Shown here one piece after another: positions 30,822 to 39,574 of a stretch of DNA of 64,000 bases (the stretch's first letter is position 1; every line of letters begins with the position of its first letter). The stretch is taken from the NCBI GenBank assembly GCA_039105265.1, contig JAPFFF010000016.1:992001-1056000 (forward strand). Direction: 5' to 3'. The DNA is from Tritrichomonas musculus (taxonomy: Eukaryota > Parabasalia > Tritrichomonadida > Tritrichomonadidae). A program made the translations under genes and the position numbers. The notes under the pieces were generated by a model. That model saw nothing but the letters and a program-made list of their open reading frames with translations, had not been told where the DNA came from and did no database searches.

Positions 30822-31282
30822 TGAAATCGGTTATTTGGCTTTTCATCGTCAATATAAATGAGCTTTTTATTATTATTTTATATGATATATTATACAAATC
30901 ATACAATTATTTTGTAATATTCAAAAAATAACATTTTTTTACTGAGAAAATCTTATCGATTATTAATAGATTTTTAAAAATTTTTTTGGACTTTTTAAAA
31001 AGTTATTTGATTTATATTTGAGAGCCTTTTCAATATCATTTTTCATTCAATTTTGAACATATTTATGAAAAAGTTTACGATGTCGACAGGTTTTTCTGAT
31101 GTTTACTCGTTTATCGTCTTACTAGATATTCAAGCATTTAAAGATACTCATGAAATAGTGAAAAATGGATTCTACACATATTACTGCCAAGATATATATG
31201 ATTGACAACTGAAAATCTTTACTAAGTGTCAAGTATTTGTTAGTTTGATAAGTATAATGTCATTATTTTTGAAGTAATAAAT

Positions 31283-32785
31283 CTAGCACCAATGAATTTC
31301 GACCAAAGGGCAATTTAAAAACACATTTTCACCAGTTTTTATTGATGAAGGAATTATGACATCTTTCAGAGATTTGCATTCAGCAAAAGCTCTGTCTCCA
31401 ATTGTATTAACCAAACATGGAATAGTGATGTTAACAAGTGAAATGCATCCTTCAAATGCTTTTTTTCCAATTGCTATAATTGTAGATGGAATTTTGATGT
31501 GATGAAGTGAAACACATCCGAAAAACGCCTTCTCACCGATTGATTTTATATTTCTCAAAATTGTGATTTCTGTAAGTTTTGAGCATCCTTCAAATAAATG
31601 ATATAAATTTTTAATTCCACAATTTAATTGGAGGAGATTGATTATGTCTATATTATTTCCTTTGGCAGCAAGATATAAAGGAGAAATGTTCACTTTTTTT
31701 GAATAATCATTCAATTTATGATTCTTAATGATAAAGTCAACAATTGTATAATAATCATATTTACATGAATAATAAAAAATAAATTTGTGACTTATGTCAT
31801 TTGGAAAGAACGAATAATTATAATAATGACATGAATAGTTAATGACATTTGCATCATATTTGTTTCCTATTTCTTCATTTAAAAAATTATTTTGGAAATA
31901 ATTTGCAACATCATTATGATGACATTTTATTGCTTCTTTCAGGCATTTTTCGTAGTAATTTTGATCTGTATTTGTATAATATTCTTGAATAAGATGAATT
32001 AAATCATGATTGTTGGAATGAATTGCATATAAAATAATTGAATGATTTAATTCAATTCCATTCAAAACCAAGTATTGAAAAATTTGAATTGCTCCAAAAA
32101 ATGCCGAATACTCAATTAATGTTGGTTGGTTTTTCAATAAAAAAGAATTTGTTTCAAATATTGATTGTTTTATTTTGCATGAAAGTGGTATGTTTGAACG
32201 GTTTACATAGACAATAAATTGTTCGACAGAATCATTTCGAATTAAATCACAAATATATGAATCATTCTCTCCTATTTGACGCTTTTTTTCAAAATTAGTA
32301 AAAACATCTTGATCATATTGTATCATTTTCGATTCTATTTTTTCATTTTGATCCGAATTTAAATGTTTTTTTATTTCTGGATAATAAAAATATAAGAAGG
32401 TGATTGATTCTACATTAAAAATTTGATTAATTATTATATCATCTAGTTTCATTACTTGATTTTCAATTAAAAAAAGAAGGAGCAATTTGTTTATTTTAAA
32501 TAAATCGAAGATTTCAAAATTGGTAAAATTTTTCTTGATTTTATCTGAAAAATATAATAATAATTCTTTTAATTTTATTACAAACATAGGCGTCCTGTAA
32601 TGATTACTTGATATTTTAATTATCAAATGAATAAATTCTCTTAATTTTGCTCTATTTTGGACAAGATTTTGTCTTTTGATTTGATCAATTAGCAATCGAA
32701 ATTGATTTTCATCATCATTTTCTACATAATACAGCAGAATATCATAAAGCTGCTTGTTTTGTCTAATGTATTCTTTAATATCCAT
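31283..32785 (-). CDS. DUF3447-ankyrin protein with C-terminal LRR_5 (BspA-like) repeats
   Basis: 500 residues in one exon. Residues ~1-330 match the DUF3447 family seen elsewhere here (KRQIGENDSYICDLIR, SIFETNSFLL, LIEYSAFFGAIQIFQYLVL, ILYAIHSNNHDLIHLI, EAIKCHHNDVANYF, SHKFIFYYSCKYDYYTIV). One ankyrin repeat follows (NISPLYLAAKGNNIDIINLL). From ~395 on the protein switches to LRR_5 repeats (LFEGCSKLTEITILRNIKSI, EKAFFGCVSLHHIKIP, KKAFEGCISLVNITIP, DRAFAECKSLKDVIIP). No inserts interrupt the ankyrin-to-LRR junction. The combination suggests an intracellular LRR_5 protein; there is no signal peptide or membrane segment. An initiator-like TCATTATA lies about 13 nt upstream of the start. Confidence 0.85.
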   Translation of the reverse strand: MDIKEYIRQNKQLYDILLYYVENDDENQFRLLIDQIKRQNLVQNRAKLREFIHLIIKISSNHYRTPMFVIKLKELLLYFSDKIKKNFTNFEIFDLFKINKLLLLFLIENQVMKLDDIIINQIFNVESITFLYFYYPEIKKHLNSDQNEKIESKMIQYDQDVFTNFEKKRQIGENDSYICDLIRNDSVEQFIVYVNRSNIPLSCKIKQSIFETNSFLLKNQPTLIEYSAFFGAIQIFQYLVLNGIELNHSIILYAIHSNNHDLIHLIQEYYTNTDQNYYEKCLKEAIKCHHNDVANYFQNNFLNEEIGNKYDANVINYSCHYYNYSFFPNDISHKFIFYYSCKYDYYTIVDFIIKNHKLNDYSKKVNISPLYLAAKGNNIDIINLLQLNCGIKNLYHLFEGCSKLTEITILRNIKSIGEKAFFGCVSLHHIKIPSTIIAIGKKAFEGCISLVNITIPCLVNTIGDRAFAECKSLKDVIIPSSIKTGENVFLNCPLVEIHWC

Positions 32786-32792
32786 ACTTTTA

Positions 32793-32800
32793 ATATAATG
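32793..32800 (-). promoter_or_regulatory. Initiator-like element of the DUF3447-LRR_5 gene
   Basis: TCATTATA on the minus strand, A about 13 nt upstream of ATG 32785. Matches the trichomonad Inr pattern. The rest of 32786-33195 shows no gene. Confidence 0.45.
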
Positions 32801-33195
32801 ATAAAATGTAACACTTCACAATGCAAATAATATTGCATTTAAAAAGTTCTCTTAATTGAAATATTTTGAGACAAAAATTCAATTGAAATTATGACAATAT
32901 TTGGTATAATAATTTTTTATTTATTTTAAAAACCTGCCCCGTATTTCAATAATCACTTTCTGATTAGATCACAGAATCTTTAATAAATTTTAAAGATTAA
33001 TTTATACGAATTGTCAATTAAAATGCAATATATAGCCATATCACTTAAAATTAGAGATATTTTATTATTCACTTTTGCACAGAAAAAGTCGAACTTTTCC
33101 AAGGGAAAAGTGAATTTTGAACATCCCTACTTAAAATACGAATTCTATAAAAATAATGAAAAAATAAACTCGAAAAAATTTTTTTTATTTAATCA

Positions 33196-33783
33196 TCAAC
33201 AGCAATTGGAACGATGACCAGAATCAGCATTACTGTTTAAATCAAAATTTGTGACAACGTTATTAATCATATTTTCATCGTATTGTTCAGCTATTAAATT
33301 CAACAGATCATCAATATTTGTGTTTAATATTGCACTTACTTCCATAAATTCTGCATTAAGTTCAATTGCTTTCAATTCACCATTTCTTCTAGAAATAACA
33401 CGGCTAAGATCACTTTTATTCCCTACAAGAATGATTTTTGGATTTGAACTAGTACTATGCTCTTTAATGAGGCTATTCCATTCATCAACTGCCTTAAAGC
33501 TTGCCATGTCATTAATATCATAAACAATAACAAAAACATCTACACATCTGAAGTATTGTATTGTAATACTTCTGAATTTTTCTTGCCCTGCTGTATCATG
33601 AAAGTGCAAATCAATTGGCATATTGTTGACAATATGATGAATAATTTCATAGGCAGAAGTTGAGGTTGGTAAAATAGTTTTATATTCTTCTTTTTTAAAA
33701 CGCTGTAGGATGGTGCTTTTGCCAACTGCATAGTTCCCAATTATAACGATTTTAAGATTATTATTACTGTTTCCACCTTGCAT
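33196..33783 (-). CDS. Rab-like small GTPase
   Basis: 195 residues, normal Rab length. G1 is GNYAVGKSTI, the switch I region is TILPTSTSAYE, G3 is DTAGQEKFRS, G4 is GNKSD and G5 is EVSA (often ETSA). The C-terminus ends SNCC, a double-Cys geranylgeranylation signal typical of Rabs, so it should cycle onto membranes and direct vesicle traffic. The phosphate-binding switch I Thr region differs from standard Rab (usually T-x-G), so effector choice may be unusual. Trichomonads have very large Rab families, and I cannot assign a subfamily. TCATTTTTTTTT directly precedes the ATG, a good initiator-like site. Confidence 0.92.
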   Translation of the reverse strand: MQGGNSNNNLKIVIIGNYAVGKSTILQRFKKEEYKTILPTSTSAYEIIHHIVNNMPIDLHFHDTAGQEKFRSITIQYFRCVDVFVIVYDINDMASFKAVDEWNSLIKEHSTSSNPKIILVGNKSDLSRVISRRNGELKAIELNAEFMEVSAILNTNIDDLLNLIAEQYDENMINNVVTNFDLNSNADSGHRSNCC

Positions 33784-33889
33784 AAAAAAAAAATGATTCT
33801 ATTTCTTTTTTTAAAGAAAAAATTATGTCTGTTTGAAATAATGTTAAAAATATTGACACACTTTTACTTGAATATTACATGATAATTTT

Positions 33890-33925
<36 letters not shown>

Positions 33926-34205
33926 TTAGTTCAATGCTTACCAACAAAATATTCTTTTTTTGTATGGCAGCTGCATATTACTAATTTGTTACCGAAAAAG
34001 GTTGATATCATTTATTTAAGTTATTAATATGACGTACGAAAATTTTTCGTAATTTTTGAGAATATATTTGGCCATACCTCAAAGAATGAATTTATAAAAC
34101 AAAGATAAAATTAAAATGACAGAGAATATATTAAATTTCTTATTTGTTTTACAATAATGTTTAATTTAATTGAAAATAATCAAACAAGAAAGAGCAAAGA
34201 AATTA
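33784..34205. other. Intergenic DNA with a 31-nt poly(T) run
   Basis: Poly(T) at 33892-33922. No gene seen. Ends at the TA flanking the next element. Confidence 0.5.
33789..33796 (-). promoter_or_regulatory. Initiator-like element of the Rab-like gene
   Basis: TCATTTTT on the minus strand with its A 11 nt upstream of ATG 33783, the spacing expected for trichomonad initiators with very short 5' UTRs. Confidence 0.5.
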
Positions 34206-35571
34206 CCCAGGTTAACCTTAGAATTGATATTTTGTAAAATATTGAATTTTTTGGAAATAACGAATAAATTAAAAAAATAACGATTTTAGATAATTTTTTC
34301 AATGAAATTAACGAGAAAATTTGAATGGGAAAAACGTATTAAAATTAATTTTGCATTTTTCTTCAAATAAAAAATAGTAAGATATGATTTTTATTATTTT
34401 AAATAAATAAGTATTTAATAAAGATAATAATATATAAAAATGGTGTAAAAATAAATAGTGAAAAACTGCAATATTTTTAATATTATATTGTTGGAAAAGT
34501 ATTTGAGTTTTCTAACCTAGCCCAAATTTATGTCGGTAACGAGTACTTTAAAATATCTGAAATTAATTTTTGGATGCTTCTTCATCATATAATAATAAGA
34601 AATATTTAGAGATATATTGAAATTTTCGAGTTAAATTCAGCATAATAAGCAAAGGCTATTGATCCTCAAATAAATAATTAATATTAAATCTTACAATATT
34701 GAACTAAATTTAAAATGTAGTAATAATAATCTTAAATTTTAAGGAAATTTGAAAGCTATTGAAGATTTTTTCACGGCCCAAGTTAGTCACTATCTAATGT
34801 ACTTTTGATTAATGCAATAATTAGATTTTGGAATTTGGGCGCAATTTGTGTAATGAAAAATTGAATTGAGATTTCATAAAGAACATCATAAAAATAATCT
34901 TTATTCATCAATTAAAAATTAACGTGTAAAATGAAATCGTTTTTAACCTAAACAAAAAGCGAAAATAGGTATTTAGAATATTCATATTAAAATTTCTGTA
35001 AAGTAGCCAAAATAGGTTTTGTAAAAGCATTGTCGGGCTCAAAATTAATTTTTATGAAAAAATAAATAAACTAAAGAGCTTGCATTTAGTAAAAAAAGTC
35101 AAGTTATTTCAAAAAATTAAACCGTTTGAGAGTTTGAAATTTTATCGAATACACATCAATAGATATACCAATTATTATAGCATAATTTTGTATAACTGAG
35201 TTTAATTTTGGGTTTTGCTAAAAAAAAATTTTGAACATAAATGAGTTGAATTTGGAGTTGGATTGTCAAAAGCGCATGTCAAATATATAATTCGGGTGAA
35301 TAAAATCTTTGTTTTAATTGATTCATCATCATAAATTACTAGAAGTTGCTTTTTTTCCTTTTAAAAAATGAAATATGCGCCGTTAAGGTGGTGATATGAC
35401 CAATTGAAATATTCAAGTATTCCAAACTTTTTCAAAAAGGTTAACAAAATAAATGTTAACCAAAATTTTAAAAAAATCTTTCTTAATTAAATAAAAGAAA
35501 AAAATGTTAACCAAAAAATCAAAAAATATTTTGAATATTTTACAAAATATCAATTCTAAGGTTAACCTGGG
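34206..35571. mobile_element. Non-autonomous TIR element, 1.37 kb
   Basis: Both ends carry CCCAGGTTAACCTTAGAATT in opposite orientation. The inverted match extends about 40 bp through GATATTTTGTAAAATATT. TA flanks both sides (34204-34205, 35572-35573), suggesting a Tc1/mariner-type duplication. The 1.3-kb interior has no transposase or other ORF, so it would need a transposase in trans. It is unrelated in TIR sequence to the pogo-like element at 22183-24470. Confidence 0.65.
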
Positions 35572-35796
35572 TATCTATATCATTTTGAAATTCATTGAAT
35601 TAGTTAATGCATTTTAAAATGACAAATATATCAATTTTCAATACTAAGATTTGCCTTCGAATAATAGCTGCATATCGATGCATATGTTTTTTTTATCATT
35701 ATTGTGGTTTTTCCCAATAATATCGATACACATCACTGTTTCAGTATATATTTTAAATTAATAAATAAAACAAAGATTATTAAATTATTTTTTTTT

Positions 35797-36289
35797 GGGA
35801 AATCGTAATCGCCCGTGGCGGTTTAGGTCAATATTGACCTTGTATCGTACCATAGAAAAAAAAGTCTGGAACTTTTTTGAACTTTTGCAAAAAAAAGCAT
35901 GGGTAGCTACCTATGGTTTTTTCTGTATAAAAAAATTATAAACAGAATATTTTTTTATAGTCTAAAATCGATATTATTATGAGCATTCACATTTAAACAA
36001 GAAAGCGCAAATATTTTTAACACCATCATTTTATTATTTTGATGTATATAATTACGTAAATTCCAACTTTTCGCCAATATCATTGATATTGGAAATCGTA
36101 TACTTTTAAAGTTAAATGGTAGTTAATTAATTTTGAGTAATACGGTTTCATATTTATTTTTAAGCCTTTGGATTGTGCATTTTTTTTTGCAAAAGTGCAA
36201 AAAAGTTCCAGACTTTTTTTCTATTGTACGATACAAGGTCAATATTGACCTAAACCGCCACGGGCGATTACGATTACGGGCGATTTCCC
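35797..36289. mobile_element. MITE-like element with ~107-bp inverted arms
   Basis: Arms at about 35797-35903 and 36177-36289 are inverted copies. They contain CGCCCGTGGCGGTTTAGGTC, the palindromic GTCAATATTGAC, TATCGTAC and GTCTGGAACTTTTTTG. The right arm has an extra ~11-bp CCCGTAATCGTA-type unit near its end. The 270-bp centre is AT-rich without an ORF. Exact termini and target duplication are unclear because T-runs flank both sides. A fragment of the same arm occurs at 52633-52664. Confidence 0.65.
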
Positions 36290-36458
36290 TTTTTTTTATA
36301 AAAATATACTTTCACAAAAAAAAGGTTAACTTTTCCATTAACCTATAGAACTTTCTCGTTATTAAAGTGGAATTCCCAGTTATAATCCCGAAAAGATTGT
36401 ATTATTTGATTTTTATAGAATTTGATTTTGCCCACTTTACTCTTTTTGTATTTTTTAG

Positions 36459-38922
36459 ATGAATGTTCCAAAGTATATAGAAGAAATGAAGGAAACTCAA
36501 CAAAAAATCATAGATTTCATAGAAGACGATGAAGAAATTGAAGAAAAACTTCAAAATTTACGTTTTTTTATAGATGATCTTGAAATTAAAAAAAATATAC
36601 ATAAATTCCGTTCATTTCTTTATTTAGTTGCCAATATATCTAACAATTATCATCGTTCAAAAGATTTTTTCAGCAAAATTGCAAAAATAATATTAATATT
36701 AAAAAACCTAATTACTCAAAAATTAACAAATTCCGAAATATTTAATATTTTTGAGAATAATAAACGAATTATTTTATTTCTTTATGAAGAAAAAATCATT
36801 GAAATTGATGAATACATTGCAAAACTGATTATTTCAAAAAAATTTTATGAAAAAAAATATTCATATTACTTTTTCAAAGAGATAAAACCGTTTCTTGACA
36901 ATTCAATGATACGCAAACATTTAAAATATGATTTTTTAACTGATGATTTTGATGAAAAAAGGAAAGAAGGAGAAAACGAAAACTATTTGCCTACAATAAT
37001 TAGAAATGACTCAATTGAAGATTTCATTATTTTTGTGAACCAAAACAATTATCCTCTCAATTCAGTAATACCAATATCAATATATGAAACAAATTCCTTT
37101 TTAATAGGTAAAACGCCAACATTAATTGAATATTCAGCTTTCTTTGGGTCTGTTCAAATTTTCACCTATTTATATAAAAATAAGGTCAAAATGAAGTTGT
37201 CATTGTGGATTTATGCAATTCATGGAAATAATCCTGAAATGATTCAATTACTTGTTAATATTTTAAAGTTGGATGACAAAAATTATATCTGTTGTTTGAA
37301 AGAAGCAATTAAATGTCATTATAATGAAATGACCAATTATATTCTGAATAATTTATTGACTCAAAAAGTGGAGAATGAAAATTTAGGGCATCATTTAAAT
37401 TCGACAATCTTTCATTATTATAATTTTGCTTTCTTTCCTGAAAGTTTTACTGATAAATATATCTTTTTTTATGCTTGTCAATATGATCATTTTTTCATTG
37501 TTGAATTTTTATTGGAAACAAAGAAAATTGAATTGAATCTAACCGTCGTTTCAACACAAATTCTTTATTTAATGAAATTCCAAATCAAAAAGAATTCATA
37601 TAATTTCTTAATTTGATATTTAAATGATATTTGAAATTAGTATTGTTAATAAAATTTCAAACAAAAAATTTTTGTAAATAAAATTTCAATTACAATTGAA
37701 TTTAAATAAAATTTAATCATTTATTTTTAATGTAACCGCTTTATATCTTGCTGCCAAAAACAATAACATTGATATTGTTAATCTTTTACTATCACAAGAT
37801 GATATAGAAATAGTTGACAATTCCTTCTTTGAATGTAATCAAATCAAGCAAATATCGATTCCTAATTTCATCACAAAAATTGGAGCTCGAGCTTTTGAAG
37901 GTTGTTCATCATTGGCAAAAATATATATTCCATCATGTATTACGTCAATAGGAACATCAGCATTTCGATCATGTTCATTACTCACTGAAATCACGATTCC
38001 ATCATCATTGCAATCACTTGAATCATATTCATTTCGTGGTTGTTCATTACTTCGTGAAATCAAGTTTCCAGAAACAGTAAAAATACAAGAAATCAAAGAG
38101 CACACGTTTGAGAAGTGCACATCATTAACCACAATATCTATTCCTCAATCAGTAAGAAAGATTGGCAAGTATTCATTCAAAGATTGCTCAGCATTGACTG
38201 AATTGGAATTGCCATCATCATTAAATGCGATTGGAATTTGTGCTTTCGACGGTTGTCAAATGCTAAAGCAAATGACAATTCCTTCTTCAGTTACAAATAT
38301 CGAATCTTCAGCTTTTGGAAATTGTTCTTCTTTAAGTCAAGTAACAATTCCTTCTTCTTTCAATTATATTGGTGATTTTTGCTTTGATGATTGTGTCAAT
38401 CTTTTAGATGTGAATTTTTCAACATGCGAAAAGATTTCAAATTGTTCATCAATGATTGGAAACAATGCTTTTAATAATTGTTCTTCATTGAAACAAATAA
38501 CAATTCCTTCTTCTGTTAATGTGATTTGTTCTAATGTTTTCAAATCTTGTAAATCGTTGAAACAAATAACAATTCTTTCTAGCATTGATGAAATTAAAGA
38601 TGGAACTTTCAATGATTGCTCAGACTTGATGCAAATAATAATTCCTTCTTCAGTTAAAAAAATTGGCTCAAATGCTTTCCTTGATTGCAAAGCACTGACT
38701 CAAATAGACATTCCTGACTCTGTGAATAAAATCTGTTCTTTTGCATTTGCTGGCTGTTCTTCATTGAAAGAAATCACAATATCTAAAAATGTTACAGAAA
38801 TTGAAGCATTCGCTTTCAAAGGATGCACATCTTTAACAAAGGCACATGTCTCTTCATCAACAAAGATTGATGAAAGCTCATTTGATGACTGTCTAAATGT
38901 TCAAGTAATGATCGCTGATTAG
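36459..38922 (+). CDS. DUF3447-ankyrin-LRR_5 protein, split by one intron-like insert
   Basis: Exon 1 (36459 to about 37555) encodes DUF3447 sequence (KRKEGENENYLPTIIR, SIYETNSFLI, LIEYSAFFGSVQIFTYLY, WIYAIHGNNPEMIQLL, EAIKCHYNEMTNYIL, TDKYIFFYACQYDHFFIVEF). Read through, it would stop at 37616. Exon 2 (about 37726-38922) opens FNVTALYLAAKNNNIDIVNLLL, in the frame needed to complete the first ankyrin repeat, then continues with about 13 LRR_5 repeats (SLQSLESYSFRGCSLLREI and similar) to TAG. LRR_5 blocks are regular, 23 residues each. Together about 760 residues. The start ATG 36459 follows a T-rich TTTTTGTATTTTTTAG. Splicing is inferred from homology with 31283-32785, which has the same domain order without interruption. 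Confidence 0.75.
37556..37725 (+). other. Single intron-like insert in the ankyrin module
   Basis: About 170 nt between the DUF3447 end (IELNLT) and FNVTAL. Starts near TTTAATGAAATTCCAAATCA, resembling the first inserts of the two arrayed genes (TTTAAATGATATTCAAATCA and TTTAAATGAAATTCAAG), and ends before TTTAATG. Longer than the array inserts and with weaker internal motifs. In-frame stops occur inside. Confidence 0.6.
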
Positions 38923-39574
38923 TGATTACTGTTTCTTTTGCAAGATATACCCATTAATAAAATGTAAACAAAACATATGTTGATATAGCTTTTCTAAATA
39001 ATTTACTGAAATTTGATTTTAAGGTAGGCTTGTTAAATCTCGATTTTCGATAATTGATCCATTTTTCTGATTTCAAAATCAAATCAAAAATTTTATTTGG
39101 GTTATAAAAACCTATCAATCAATATTAAATGATTATGAATTGGAAAATATATATTCATTGAACAAAAATTTTATAATCAATATAAAACATAAAAAGTGGG
39201 GAGTAATATTTTATTAGCATACAAGATATATAGGTAGCATTTAATAATTTTTAATTAAAATATTGAATACCAGGTATTTTAATTTCTGGTAATTGAAAAT
39301 CGAATGATGGGAAAGTAACTTTATTTTTATAAGCTTACATGTCAAAAGGAAAACATATGTTGAAAATTCTGCACCTTTTTTTCCAACATACATTGTAAAA
39401 ACATCGATATCAAAGTTAAAATTCTACATTGAAAAGATACATCAACTCCACTTACTTTTTGATATCAAAATGCTTTTTTGTCAGTTTCTTGAACAATTTG
39501 ATGATAGGATTTTCAAATACCATTTTAGACCATCATTTTTTTTGAATGAATAAAAAAATTGACTGTTTTTTTAA
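38923..39574. other. Intergenic DNA with a dispersed-repeat fragment
   Basis: About 39002-39045 (GTAGGCTTGTTAAATCTCGA) is a partial copy of the repeat also present at 47940-48120 and 52985-53155. An initiator-like TCATTTTTTTT lies near 39532, 43 nt before the next start. No gene. Confidence 0.45.

Noticed and set aside
33892-33922. Poly(T) run as a terminator
   Set aside because: Long homopolymers are scattered through this genome and are not specific to gene ends.
36133-36348. 71-codon frame in the MITE
   Set aside because: It overlaps the inverted arm of the element and reads palindromic DNA.
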